Below the pieces are notes generated by a model that saw nothing but the letters and a program-made list of their open reading frames with translations, ran no database searches and was not told the origin of the DNA. A stretch of 64,000 nt of DNA, from assembly GCA_036936605.1 (NCBI GenBank), contig JAUPFV010000005.1:233211770-233275769 (forward strand), given 5' to 3'. Position numbers and translations under genes: made by a program. This document shows, in pieces, positions 19,719 to 31,728 of this stretch. The stretch's first letter is position 1. Every line of letters starts with the position of its first letter. This stretch comes from Limnanthes douglasii subsp. nivea. Lineage: Eukaryota; Streptophyta; Magnoliopsida; Brassicales; Limnanthaceae.

Positions 19719-21490
19719 TTTTTTTTTCAAATTTGGGCTTTTTATTCACGACAATTAAGAGCATTACAAGCGGGTCAAAGCCCAATAGAAGACGAACGTC
19801 CTAAAGACATAAGCTAAGAACAACATAAGCATAGATTAGCAATCTCTAGCCTCCATTCTTCGACCTTCACCGTAGAAATCTTTTCAAGACAAACTAGCCA
19901 TCCACTCCTAAAAAAGACCCCATAACACCAATCCAGAAACCGATTACCCTAGCCAAATCGAATCAAACAAAAGCCTTGCCAATTCCATCATGCAGAGGCA
20001 GAAACCCTTGCCAAAAGAAACTCTGAAACACCCAACATCGAACCGATTACCATGAATCCTTTGTTAAGAAGACAAAAATCCCCGAATGTTCTAGCATATA
20101 GCTTGATCATTTAGGGCTTTTTAGAGATGATCTTTTAGTCTCTTTGTTTTGAAGAGATTTTATAACAATAGGTTCTTTTTTTGTTTCTTCTTTTATCTTG
20201 TTTTAGTTTATGTTCAAGAGTTTTCTGAAAAGTGGGATCAACGTTTTTGTTTTTTTCTTTCAGGTGATGAAGGAAGATTGACTTTATCAATTTGTTAAGC
20301 TAAATCAATAATGTTATCAAGAGATTTGATGGCATTAATGAGTTACTCATCATTCTCATTGGTATCCTCAAGAGGTATTCTGTATAAACCTGTATTTTGC
20401 AAACTTGTATTTTGCAAACCTGTACTTTGCAGTTGTTCATCAGAAGTTCTCCTGACAGAAGCTTCATGGCTCTCCTCAAGTAACATTTCTAAGGAAATTT
20501 CATTATTTTCTCCAACTATACTCAATTCAGCTTCAACTATATTATGTTCTATTCCAATGTTTTGATCTTTTGTAGGGGGTTCTTATTTAACATGCATGTT
20601 CTGGTTTCTTCAATAGTCTGATTAGAATCAGAATCATATTCTTTATTGTCTTTCTCTATTTCGTTTGCTAAAAGTACTGCCCCATCTTCAGAAGTGCTTT
20701 CTTTTCCTTCAGAAGGTGGTAGTTGAGTAGTTTTCTTTGTATCTACATTGCTAGTTTGATTTCTTTTGCAGGTGGAAGAGTCATGCCCCACATGAAAACA
20801 AGTTTCACAATATTTTGGAACATCTTTGTAGTTCAGAGAGATCCAAGCTCCTTGATTGGTGCCAAATCCTAGCCAAACACGGTTCTGAAGCTTTTAAGAG
20901 ATGGCAATCTCAACCCATGCATATCATGCGTTTTAGATTGCCTTACTTTTTAGGGGAATACATGTTTTAAAAGGAGAGCCTATTGAAGAAGCTATGGAGT
21001 TGATGATTCCTTCATTTTACATTTGTTCTGGTAACCTTTCCATTCGAGTCCAGATTGGTACTAAGGGACGTTCCTTTTTAACATTGAAAGAAGACACCCA
21101 TTGCAGTATTCTCATGGAGTATTCACCTATTGACCAAACTCCCCGAAACCATATTTTCTCTATATCTTCTTTTAGAGAGAACTCAAGGAACAAATTTCTT
21201 TAATCCCAATTTGAATATGAAAAGTTTCCATTGAACTTCCTGGAGATAAAGAAACTGTCAAGATCTGACTTCTTGGGCAAGCCTTTAGAAAACTTTCTGA
21301 TCAATGTAAATGATGTATCTTTAACAAGATCATCATAAACTTGTTGATCAACGTAAATGACTTCCCAGCCATAACTGCTTCATATAAACAACACGAAAGG
21401 AAAAATGTTTCAAAACATCAACAAAAAACTTATGCTGATATTCTTCATACTCGAAAGGAAAATGGTGAATCTCTGAGGTTTTGAGTTGGT
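19719..21490 (-). pseudogene. LINE remnant with ORF1 (nucleic-acid-binding) fragment
   Basis: The T-run at 19718-19729 is the complement of a poly(A) tail, and the 3' UTR (complement of GGGCTTTTTATTCACGACAA) is behind it. Upstream on the minus strand, broken frames hold a zinc-knuckle-like CETCFHVGHDSSTCKR (near 20800-20755) followed by acidic, Ser/Thr-rich sequence (20791-20343), typical of plant LINE ORF1 proteins. Between ORF1 and the tail there is only about 0.6 kb, so nearly all of ORF2 (endonuclease and reverse transcriptase) is missing. Confidence 0.6.
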
Positions 21491-22859
21491 TAATTTCGTA
21501 ACTTTTTTATTTCAAGTTATTTTCCGAATTCAATTTTCTTTTAACCATCAACTTTGAGTTATTTTCAATATTTAATAGCGGTCGATTAATCAAGTAGAGT
21601 TTGAATTAATTCCATTGATCCTTCCTTAAATGGAATCAAGCGAATTGAAAAAAGTATTTAAAAGCTTCAATTGGTCGGAAGCAAATTGTTTGCCGGTAAG
21701 AATATGTAGTTAAAGGAAATTTATAAGTATGTATCATAAATAGACATAAATAAGTTTGAAAAATAAAAAACTTACTAGAAATATGTTAAAATATATTATA
21801 CCTTCTGGAGAAGTTCTATTTCACGATGCAAAATCTGAAAGTTGGATGCATTTAATGAGAAATCATTAGACTATTGAGCTACAAAATTGTGAGTGACTAT
21901 TTGTGAATTTATCAAAGTAAATTCACATATAACATGTATTGAAAATTAAACATTTTAAAAATAAAAACATCATCAATCAATATTAGCATGAAGACAGAGA
22001 AATATTTGTTTCCATTAATAAATTAAAATTTAACACAGTTGATAAGAACATGATAATTATTCAACTTGACAGGAGGAGTACTTTGCGATATTGATGGTTT
22101 AACATTATCAATTGGTATAGAATTATGATATGGTATGAAGCTTTGCTAATTTTATTTTACGTTTTACCTTATGAATTGTTAATTTTTGATTAACTAACAA
22201 TTGAAATAGTACGACGTTTTTTAGAAGATTGAAGAGTAATCTTTGTTTCCATCTTTTTTTTTTTAAACTAATTGATTAACCATTTATTGTTTAGGGATGA
22301 AACGATCTATGGCACCAGTTAAACTCATCTTCAATAAGGTTAATTATTGTGTTTGTATTATTAGATATCTTAACATAAGCGTTGGTACTAATATTTAGTA
22401 TTTTGTAATCATCAGTTATTATCAGTAATTAACTTCTACCATCCGAATATTATCTGTACTTTTCCAAATCCTATATTATTAGGTAAACAGTGGTTGTCAT
22501 CACCGGATTTACTTCAAATTGTCATTAGTATATAATCTAATTTTTACTACAAAATTATTACTAACACTATAATTTTACTTTTACTGATTTAGTATTTGTC
22601 ATATTTATGTTGGATTGATGACCATTTACGTGTCTCAAGACTTATATCCCAGTTAGGTGTGTACTACAAAATTTTGACCAACAAGATAGTAGACCTAATT
22701 TTCAATAGGGAAATGCCACACTAAGTACCTTCTCACCAAACTTATTATCATCTAGTATCCGAACTTTCTTTTATGCCTACTAAATACATATCTCAGCAAA
22801 CTAATTCCTTTTTAATGTCCAGCTAATATTTTCATTCGTGAAATACCCTCAACATTTGA
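21491..22859. other. AT-rich stretch without recognisable genes
   Basis: No coding sequence, repeat array or transposon ends that I can support. Confidence 0.6.
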
Positions 22860-23330
22860 CTATGATGCTAGACGAGTTGCACTTATGACGCTAGACGAGT
22901 TGTACTTGCCTAAATAATATGACGCTAGACGAGTTGTAGTTATGACGCTAGACGAGTTGTACTTGCCTAAATAACGCGAGATGTTCCTTGACTATGATGC
23001 TAGATGCGTTGAACTTGCCAACATCACGGGAGATGTAAGTGTAATATGACGCTAGACGAGTTGTACTTTCATAAATAACGCGAGATGTTCCTTGACTATG
23101 ACGCTAGATGAGTTTCACTTGCCAACATCACGCGAGATATTCGTGTAATATAACGCTAGATTAGTTGCACTTGCATAAATCATGCGAGATGTTCGTGTAA
23201 TATGACGCTAGATGAGTTGAACTTGTCCAAAGCACGCGAGATTTACGTGCACAACGATGCTAGATGAGTTGAACTTGCCAACATCACAGGAGATGTAAGT
23301 GTAATATGACGCTAGACGAGTTGAAAAGGG
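22860..23330 (+). repeat. 52-bp minisatellite
   Basis: The word GA(C/T)GCTAGA recurs at 22864, 22885, 22921, 22943, 22996, 23048, 23100, 23152 (AACGCTAG), 23204, 23256 and 23308. From 22996 on the interval is exactly 52 bases six times. Each unit also carries ACTTGCC/ACTTGCATAAAT and CGCGAGATGT. The left edge has short units (21 and 22 bases), as if partly collapsed. The array is richer in CpG than its AT-rich surroundings. Confidence 0.9.
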
Positions 23331-24367
23331 TAATTTGGTAAAAAAATTGGCTTTTTAGTAGTAGTCTAAAGAATCTCATATTTAGGTACTTATTAGGGAT
23401 TTCATACTTGAAAATGTATTTTATGGTACTTTTCTCTTTAATGAGCTTTTTATAATTTTAATATTCCACGAATACCTCTGCTATATTATATACACGAAGA
23501 TTATCTTATTCCATACTCTCTCTCTTCGTTGTTCTCTATTCTAAAAAGTGGAGATTTTTAGGATGACTTTTGTGTTTACTCTCTAATTTCAGTCCGTGTT
23601 TTATGATTTGATTGTTTTTCGTTTTTTACTTGGGTTTATTTTATGGTTTTATCCATTATTTTACGGTTTTTTTTTGTTTTTTCTTGTTATTGTTTTTTGG
23701 GTGAAATATTTTTGATACTGTGTTTCTCGATTTTGTTTTTGTATTAAAGCGTTTTTTATATTGTTTTTATTAGTTTATGTTTAATTGTTAAGCTTTTTTA
23801 TTCTATATTTATCAATTTTGTTTTTCGGTGACCATATTTTTTGTATTTTGTCTCCTGATTTTGTTTTTCTTGTGGATACCTTTTTTTATTCTATTTTTAT
23901 CGATTTTATGTTTCCTATGTTTTCTGTTCTTTGTTCTCGGATATTTGTTAAATATGTTTTTATGTAAGGGAGGGGAGATTTTAGTATGTTTCTAATGTAA
24001 ACTGTTCTGTAATATTAGTTATAGAAAGGCATGAATTTTTTTAGTGCATTGTTTATAGAAACTATTCTATTATATTACTCATAAAGAAACAAGAGGAATC
24101 TTAGTATTTATTTTTATCGAAATTGGTATTAAATAGACTTACTAGACAATGGACCTAATAGGCTCATATACACAGATCTAATGAGAAAACCACACATTAT
24201 AGTTTACTGTTAATGACACAAAACTGTACCGCCGAGCAGGGTATACTGTCAAGGCACTATTCAAACCATTCACAAATTTTTTTTCCCATTGAGTCGAATA
24301 TCCTTTCTTCACTATCAACAAAGAAACTTCTCTTCTTCTGACTCACCAAATGCCCATAAGACATTCA
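23331..24367. other. T-rich stretch, no gene seen
   Basis: Strongly T-rich on the plus strand from 23550 to 23970, with loosely repeated words such as TTTATTCTAT and TCGATTTT. The short open frame at 23785-23967 reflects this composition. The end may contain copia-derived sequence behind the pol fragment, but no LTR could be recognised. Confidence 0.5.
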
Positions 24368-25554
24368 CTATATATTGCGAACACCAATCCAGTTTAGGCA
24401 CTCCCTAAACGTTTGAAGTGATACTGCCTTGGTCATTATATCTGCTGGACTATCGTGTGTAGACACTTTCTTCACATCAACAATTCCATTTGATATTATA
24501 TCACGAATAAAATGATACCTGACACCTATGTGCTTTATACGCTCATGGTACATGTATTTCATTGTAAGGTGTATAACGCTTTGACTGTCACAAAACACTT
24601 TTGTAGTAGTCATATCCAAGCCAAAATCTGCCATCAAACCTTGCAACCATATTGCCTCTTCAATTGTTTCTATTACCGTCCTGTACTCTGCCTCTGTTGT
24701 AGACAAAGTTACAGTAGCTTGCAACTGTGCTTTCCAACTGATCGCACTCCCAACTAGAGTAAATACATATCCTGTCAAAAATCTCATTTTATCCATATCA
24801 CGTGCAAAATCAGAATCAACAAAAACCAACCAATGATCCTGCAACATCATTCAGCGATTCACCAATATCGGTCTTGTTAAAAGTTAAGCCAACGTTCACA
24901 AAGATACCGAAGTATCCATTTCACTGGCTGCCAGTGTTCTTTCCCAGGACATCCCACGTACCTGCTAACTACACTAACCGCATGTAAAATATCAGGACGT
25001 GTGCATATCATAACATACATGTTACTACCAACTGCACTTGCATATGGAGTCTTCGACATTTGTTCCAACTCAGCATCGTCCTTGGCCGCTCATACTACAG
25101 ACAACTTGAAATGAGTAGCAAACGGAATGCTAATTGTCTTAGCATCAAACATGTTGAATCGTTGTAACACTTTCTCAATATAGCTTCGTTGAGACAAGTG
25201 TAACGATCCTACACTTCTGTTCCTGATAATCTCCATACCAAGAATTTTCTTTCTGCTACCAGATCCTTCATCTCAAACTCGGCACTAAGCTGCTTCTTTG
25301 TCTGAACAATATGTGACATGTAACAAGCAGCAATAAACATATCATCCACATAGAACAACAAGTAAACATAAGAATCATCTGACATCTTTTGATGATAAAC
25401 AAAACTATCATAAGGACTCCTCGTGAACCTTTTTGACACCATGAATGTATCAAAATGTTTGTATCATTGCCTATATGACTGTTTCAAACCATATAGTCAC
25501 TTTTTCAGCAGACAAACTTTGTCCTCCATATTAGGTTCGATAAATCCTCTGGTT
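24368..25554 (-). pseudogene. Ty1/copia pol fragment (reverse transcriptase and RNase H)
   Basis: On the minus strand: SYVYLLFYVDDMFIAA (25390-25320, reverse transcriptase active site with YVDD kept), FEMKDLVAERKFLVWRLSG, then YASAVGSNMYVMICTRPDIL (25045-24985), HWQPVKWILRYL, and the RNase H part DSDFARDMDKMRFLTGYVFT, STTEAEYRTVIETIEEAIWL, FCDSQSVIHL, KHIGVRYHFIRD, ADIMTKAV, ending near 24368. The motifs place it in the Ty1/copia superfamily. The 5' part of the element is absent; it abuts the LTR of element D. Frameshifts and short deletions occur (for example near 25200 and 24870). Confidence 0.85.
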
Positions 25555-25907
25555 TAATGAGATTAAAAGTGGTTAAAGTAGGTATCTTGGATTTTAGGGT
25601 TTGATGTGACTAAAGGATAAAGTGTAGAGAGAGAACGTAGAAAGAGAAAGTATATTATTTAATGCCCACCAACCCAGAAAAAAGAGAGGCTTCCTTATAT
25701 AGTGGGTGAGGTGGTCCTCACCTCCTTATTCCTTTGTTATCCTTCTACTTTTAATTTTTACTTTTACATCTTGGTCCTTTGCTTTCCAATATTTGGGGTT
25801 ATATTTTCCTCCATCTATTGTAACAAATTAATAGTTGGTTAAATGTATTCATTTCATTTATTTATTGTCCTCTCAAGACTCGAGCCTGGTGATTTATTTC
25901 CTCATCA
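25555..25907 (-). mobile_element. 3' LTR of element D
   Basis: The minus-strand start TGATGAGGAAATAAATCACC directly follows a polypurine tract, and the end (plus-strand TAATGAG) is like the end of the element C LTR (complement of CTCATTA). A TATA-like box (complement of CCTTATATAG near 25693) is followed by CT-rich sequence. Only one LTR of this element is in the window, so the left edge is by analogy. Confidence 0.7.
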
Positions 25908-25974
25908 GTAGCCCCCCCAGTCAACACGAGCGTGGGAGTGAAAATTATTATTTATTGGCTCGAGTTGCCTCTGG
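25908..25974 (-). promoter_or_regulatory. Hairpin plus polypurine tract of element D
   Basis: On the minus strand CAACTCGAGC (25967-25958) pairs with GCTCGTGTTG (25931-25922) with one mismatch, and an outer CCAG/CTGG can add four pairs. ACTGGGGGGGCTAC then leads to the LTR. Confidence 0.65.
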
Positions 25975-26594
25975 TTTGCTGCCGCATCGGATATGGCCTA
26001 GTGTGAGGAAAAGCTTCGGGCTTGTTACTGCATCGGGTCTGATCTACGATCCCGCGACTAACGGCCTACACATGCGTTGGATCTCCGTCAGACCCTATGA
26101 TTTCATTTATGGTGCTTGCACGAAATATAAGGCATGTTTCTGCTTTGATTATTCTTGGGCCTTTATTTTCTAGAGTTCGTTCTGATGGGCCTTATCCGAA
26201 TTTTTAAAATCATTTTTAGCCCATTTAAAAGGTGAGATGCTATGCTCTTTGGTGTTTGTGTAAACGTGGATCTTTCTCGAAGGCCACATATATTTTGATG
26301 CCTCCGCATACCTACTGAGCTACACTAATCATTTCCTAGCCCCACTGTAGGTGTTGATAATTACCACGTGTCGTATTCTTATTTGAAGCGTGTCTGAGCG
26401 TGCATTTCTCCAGCTGACTCTTCATCTTCCCGCAGTTATTTTCGCTTGGTCTTCCCCATACACGAGTCCGTTGATGAAAAAGGATCCCTATAAATACATC
26501 TTCCTCTCATTCACCATTTTCTTCCACAAAGAAATTATAGTGAGAGAAAATCGAAGCCTTGTTTGTTCTAGAGAGACAAATTGCCTTGTGTTTA
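25975..26594 (+). promoter_or_regulatory. Promoter region of the opposite-strand gene in element D
   Basis: No gene. TATAAATAC lies at 26489-26497, about 100 bases before the ATG at 26595. A G-box-like CCACGTGTCG lies near 26364. The same TATA word precedes the equivalent genes of elements C and F. Confidence 0.55.
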
Positions 26595-29100
26595 TGAGAA
26601 AAAACCTCCCGAAGAGAAATCAAAAGCCGAAACCAAAAAAGAAGCATATCTTCGGGTTTATAAATTACGCGAGTATCACTGAAAGAGTTGCAGAGTATAG
26701 ACCTGCGAGATTGATTTGGGACCCTGCTAAAAAACCTCACGCGTCAGTTCCCGTTCATATTCAGTTATCACCGTTACCCCTAGAAGACTCTTTGTCCCAA
26801 GAATTTCCTCTTGTCCAGGCCCGAGATCCAATCTTTATTTCTTCGAGCGGTCCTACCCCAACTCCTTCTTTCGTCCTTTCTAGTAAGAAAACACCTAACT
26901 TAGCGACTCCCACTGGTGATATTTCCAGTCCTTCTGCCACTGAGGCCCGTTTAGCGACAAAATCCCGACCTCAATTCCTCGTTATGGGTGATTCCAATGC
27001 TTCCTCTTCACCTGAATTGGTCTAGTTGACCAAAACCATAGTTGGTGTTCAAACTAGTCGCAATACCACTGCCACTCTTCGGGGCGTCGTTCAAAGGGAC
27101 GTTAAGCGTCAGAAAAAGGAAGAATCGGCATTAAAAACTCTTAAAGAAAGTGAGCCACACCATAAACGCGTCGGTAGCAGCTCAAGCTTCATTAATCATG
27201 CTTCGACAGCGGCCGACCCTGCCAAAGCTTCAAAAGATGACGCGATGCATAGAGATAAAATCCTCACTTCCTTTACTAAAGTTTGCATCAACAAAGATTC
27301 CCCCGACACCAACAAGGTGCTGCTACGGCCAAAGCTGTTATTTCAATTTCGCCAAATATTCTAGAAGCGGTCGATCTTGTCGGTGTTGAAGAAGGAACAG
27401 CCACTATCAACCCAGCTCCGGGTCAGTCACTCGATGCTGATCCAAAACAAGGACTCCAGGAAGGAAAAGAAGTTATGGTTGAAGACAAAAGTGTTGCCAA
27501 TGGCATTCCTAACGAAGAATCTCTTCCGCCAAAGTTAATGCGGTAACAACCAACTACCACCGGTGTTTGTCCAGGGACAACATTATTACATTTTTCGCTG
27601 GTAAGTATTTGTATTATACCCCAAAATAAATGCCTGAGTTAGAGGTCAGATGGGGGCTTTGAACAGTACCTCGTCCTTCGACTATCGCGTTTGGTGACAA
27701 ATAGTCCTTTGACTTTCAAATGTCCGTTGGCAGTCCCTGGACTATCGCGTTTGGATAAAGTTAGTCCACCAGATCCTCTGATCCATGAGAGGCTACCACC
27801 TGTCACCATAGTCCCCAGATTTTCGTATCACCACTAGTCCCTTGAGTTTAGTTTTTTGTAATATTCTACATTTTGGGTTTGACCTAAACTCAAGGGACTA
27901 GTGGTGATACAAAAATCTGGGGACTATGGTGACAGGTAGCAGCCTCTCATGGATCAGAGGATCTGGTGGACTAACTTTATCCAAACATGATAGTCCAGGG
28001 ACTGTCAACTGACATTTGAAAGTCATGGGACTATCTGCCACCAAACGCGATAGTCGATGGACGATTTACTGTTCAATGCCGTCAGATGGGGCATCCTGGA
28101 TAATGTAACTGTTCATTTTCCCGTTCATAGAGAGATGCCATTATCTGTCAAGAGTGGAGAGATAATCATTTTTACCGACCTCTTCAATTGGGGTCTTAGA
28201 CTTCCTCTAGATCCCGACATTGTGCGGTATTTTCAAATTATCGTCCCTTGCCCATCCCAGCTGAATCCCAATGCTTGGTACACGCTAATGTCCTACATCA
28301 TGGACTCCCGATTGTCTGGTCATCGTATGCCAATGGAAGAGTATGTCGCAATGACCAACCTTTCTAAGTCACCCAAGTTTCCCTTATTTTACTCTTACCT
28401 GGCCAATAGTTGAAAGATAGTGAATGACTTTTTAGAAAGTTACAAGTTGTGGAAGCATCAGTTTTTTTTGTTAGTGGCACTTGGGAAAATAGGTGAACTT
28501 GATGAACTTGTCATGCAGGAAAACAACGATGAAGCTGATGTTGAGAGGAACGATCTGATGGTTTCTGCTGAGGGTGGAACTACCGTACTTCTTAGCGACC
28601 ATGGTGCAAAAAACCTGTGGCCGACGGTGGTGATGCCAAGAGGTCTAAGGTAGTGAAGAAAACAGTTGGCTCTAAGACTGGAGAGGTCAAAACGGCTCTG
28701 CCAACCTTCGAGAAAACTACTATCCCGGTCCTTTTTTAACAGCATGAAAAACGCGCTAAATCTGGGGACCTTATTACGCAAGAACTACCTACAGAAAAGG
28801 ACGTCACTGTAGTGGTGATTGCTGATGAAGAGGAAACAAGTGAGTTTGCTCCAGAGAAAATGAGGGTCGACCCTTTTGGTGAGAAAACAATTGTAGGAGC
28901 ATCGTCTATTGGGGTGAAACTACCCGTGATCTTAGTGCCTCAGAGCTCGAATGAATTTACCTTGAAGTGTTCGGATTTCCTTTTTCTGTCATTATATAGC
29001 ATGATTGTGCCGTAAGCTATGAAAGAGACACGGGCGGGGCAGCTGAGCCGCGAATTGTCATATGCTCAAAAGTAAACCATTTTAGGGATTGCTCCCGCTT
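26595..29100 (+). pseudogene. Opposite-strand extra gene of element D
   Basis: The start MRKNLPKRNQKPKPKKK fits the TATA box upstream. Order: basic then Pro/Ser-rich N terminus (to a TAG at 27023-27025), a lysine-rich stretch (27026-27546), the conserved domain interrupted by a MITE at 27655-28080, then WGILDNVTVHFPVHREMPL, LFNWGLRLPLDPDIVRYF, CPSQLNPNAWYTLMSYIMDS, FFVSGTWENR (near 28468). Behind the domain the reading is deleted and no intron remains. A coiled-coil-like tail (28640-29100) runs into the deletion that removed RNase H and integrase. Several stops and frameshifts. The domain is the same as in elements B, C and F. Confidence 0.7.
27655..28080. mobile_element. Foldback MITE, probably Mutator-like
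   Basis: A 426-bp near-perfect palindrome. The left arm (27655 to about 27850) matches the complement of the right arm (about 27884-28080), with about 33 bases between. Termini are GGCTTTGAACAGTACCTCGT and, on the other strand, GGCATTGAACAGTAAATCGT. The 10-bp GTCAGATGGG is repeated directly at both sides (27645-27654 and 28081-28090). A 9-10 bp target duplication and long terminal repeats fit Mutator-type non-autonomous elements. There is no coding capacity. Removing it restores the reading of the host gene (VRWG joined to ILDNV). Confidence 0.9.
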
Positions 29101-29118
29101 CGCTGACTAATTTCGCGC

Positions 29119-30235
29119 TCACCCCATAATATGATACCGACACATATAGGAACAAAGTTCCCCCCCCCCCAAAGGCTTTGTTAACAGGTTCAGGGATGAC
29201 GAATAATTGTTTATTCCCACAAAGGCCTCGTCATAGGCTGATGTCCACACGAATGTTTTGGCAATCCTTAAAACCTGAAAAAATGGGGCACACTTGTCAG
29301 AAGAACGAGATATAAATCGATTTAAGGCTGCCAACCGTCCCATTAGTATCTCTACTTCTTTAACGTTTCTTGGGGGTGCCATGCTACTTAAAGCTTGTAG
29401 TTGGGTTGGGTCTGCCTCATTTCCTCTTTCGTTGACCATGAAACCCAAGAATTTTCCTGTTAAACGCTGAAATAACATTTCTCAGGATTAAGCTTGAGAT
29501 ATATGTCCCTTAAGTTATCAAAATTTTCTCTTAAGTCAATTAGGGGATCCTCGTCGATCCCGCTTTTCACAAGAATATCATCGATGTAAACTTCAATGTT
29601 TCTCCCGATCTGCTTCTCAAAAGCCTTGTTCACTAGCCTTTGGTACGTCGCACTCGTACTTTTCAGCCCGAATGGCACAACCTTATAAAAATATAAACCT
29701 TATCCAGTTCTAAAATTTGTGCTTTCTTGATCGTGCGGGTTCATTTTGATCTGATTATATCCGGTGTATGCATCCATGAAAGAGAGTAGCCTATTTACCA
29801 ACGTCGAATCAACCAATTGATCGATTGTTGGCATTGGGAAAGGGTTGCATCCGGTGTATGTATATATGCTCTATTGAGTCCGGTTAATTCTATGCACACC
29901 CTCCACTTGCCATTTTTCTTTTTTACCAGAACAGGGTTGGATGTCCATCGTGGATAATTAGAGTCTCTAATGTGTCTGACGCCGATCATTCTTTCGACTT
30001 TCAAAAGTATTATTTCTCCCTTTTCTGGTGAGCAGGCTCTGCGTTTCTGCGAAATGGTTCGGACGTTGGGATTGACTGCTAAACTATGGATAATTAAACT
30101 ATCTGGAACTCCCGTCACATCTTCCAAGTGCCAAGCAAACAGATGTAGTCTTTCCTTCAAAAACGAAATCAGTTTCTCACAAAAATCAGGTCATAAGTTT
30201 GTACCGAGCTTCATAAAATTTCCTTCTGTAAATGC
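29119..30235 (-). pseudogene. Reverse transcriptase of element D
   Basis: Minus-strand blocks in order: WTSNPVLVKKKNGKWRVCIE (30160-29795), MPFGLKSTSATYQRLVNKAF, RNIEVYIDDILVKS (catalytic YIDD kept), LKLNPEKCYF, GFMVNERGNEADPTQLQALS, VEILMGRLAALNRFISRS, FFQVLRIAKTFVWTSAYDEA. Stops and a frameshift around 29700-29840 break the chain. It ends near 29119 without the following RNase H. A C-run (29160-29170) lies at the end. Confidence 0.8.
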
Positions 30236-31202
30236 ATAGTTTTCACATTCCTCATCCGTAGTTAGCAAACCGGGGGCTTCTCGAAGATCATCTATCGGTT
30301 GTGATCCCAAAGAAGTCCCCATTAACTGCTAGTCTTTTGTTTATACCATTTCTTGGTCGCCTTTTGTTGCCAGCGCGGCTCGGTAGCATTCCCTTGCCGC
30401 CTTCTGGCTGCTTCTACCCACGCCTACATTGTTCCCGACCACATATTTTAGGCATTGATGAATCGTGGACGTCACTGCGTGCATTCTTGACATCCATGAT
30501 CTGCGAAAAGTTTTGTTATGTGAAGTGGGCGCGACGACAACGACAAACAGGACCGTGATCTCCTTTTTAAATGACCCACGGCCGAGCTGTACCAGGCCCT
30601 TGAATTCACCAATCAGTATACCTGTCGATCCTGTGAATCCAACGATGGTCTGATCCGATATCCAAATTACCGGCGGTTTCTTAAATTGGGCGAAAGTAGA
30701 CAAAAAAATTATATTTACAGAATTTCCATTGTCTACCTAGATCCATCGAGCCTCCTATCCCGCAATCGCGGACCCAATTACGACTGCGTCCTTATGATGC
30801 CTCACAATATCCCTCATATCATCATCACCAAAGCATATGATGTGCGAGAGTCTTCCATGCAAATGAAGAAAATTTTAGGATTCCAATTTAGTTTCTAGAT
30901 TCACGATGTGTCGCTTTCGGGAAGAATTGGTACCTCCTGCCATCGAATCGGCCCCAAAGATTGTTAGAGATTCAAAATATTGACAAAGACTAATTACCTT
31001 TTTCTTGCCTTCTAATATTTATTCTTCAATGACCCCGATGATATTACGATCAACGTCGGGATCAAGATACTCTATTGACACATCAAATTTGTCGGTAACC
31101 TCCGTTATTGCTATTGTTATTTCCGGATTTTTTACTGCCACGATGTGCACCTTGTTGCATCTGTTTTTTTACGTAGTTAAGCAACTTCTCATTCTCCACT
31201 AG
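30236..31202 (-). pseudogene. Protease region of element D
   Basis: The open stretch 30703-30341 carries TIVGFTGSTGILIGEFKGLV, VVVVAPTSHNKTFRRSWMSR and TIHQCLKYVVGNNVGVGRSS, the C-terminal part of Tat proteases. Just upstream, near 30735, the active-site loop reads VDNGNSVN in place of the usual DTGSS: the aspartate is kept but neighbouring residues are changed. The leader (31200-30750) is broken by stops. Confidence 0.65.
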
Positions 31203-31265
31203 CATATGTATTTCCTTTTTCAAAGCGATACAGTCTTTTGTGTCATGTCCCACATCTTCATGGTA
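31203..31265 (-). pseudogene. gag tail of element D, left of the nested element C
   Basis: The minus strand reads YHEDVGHDTKDCIALKKEIH, the zinc-knuckle end of gag. Its N-terminal continuation lies at 41407-42632, on the other side of element C. Confidence 0.75.
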
Positions 31266-31270
31266 TCTAC

Positions 31271-31633
31271 TGATATGGAAATAGAGTTTTAAGGACTAAA
31301 TTGTAAATAATGTAAATTTAAGGATTTAATTTTAATTAATGTAAGTTTTGTCCTTAATTCATGACTGATGTAAGTTTTAGAGGATATTTGTAGCTATGTA
31401 TAATTAGTAAGGACTAAACAACAATGAGTTCACGTTTTGTAACAGATTCAGTTTAAGACTAAGTTTTGGCTTCTCTATATAAAGGACGAGACTACTCTAA
31501 TAAAGGGGTTGAACACTTTTTACTTTGAAACTCATTTGTACTTGTGTTTTCTCTCTCTAAAAACTCTCTCTAGTACTTTCTCTCTCTATAATACACTCTT
31601 GACAATTTACTAAGGCAAAACGATAACTCATTA
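31271..31633 (+). mobile_element. 5' LTR of element C
   Basis: 363 bp from TGATATGGAA to ACTCATTA. TATA-like TATATAAAGG near 31475, then CT-rich tracts (TTTTCTCTCTCT near 31550). Confidence 0.95.
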
Positions 31634-31728
31634 AATTGGCGACTCCACTAGGGAAATAAAATCAGTCCTTTTATTTCGTTTGAAATATTAATACAATCTA
31701 GTCAAGTTCTTTGACTGAAATTAATACA
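31634..31728 (+). promoter_or_regulatory. Primer-binding site and leader of element C
   Basis: AATTGGCGACTCCACTAGGG starts directly after the 5' LTR. GGCGAC is shared with the primer sites of elements B and F. The leader runs to the gag ATG at 31729. Confidence 0.7.

Noticed and set aside
23785..23967. 60-residue hydrophobic open frame like a membrane protein
   Set aside because: Product of T-rich DNA giving Phe/Leu/Ile codons; no other support.
25835..26173. 112-residue plus-strand open frame
   Set aside because: It starts inside the element D LTR and crosses hairpin, polypurine tract and promoter region. No similarity to the antisense genes of the other elements.
27655..28080. Long palindrome as a terminator or recent inverted segmental duplication
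   Set aside because: The 10-bp target duplication and matching termini identify it as an inserted MITE.
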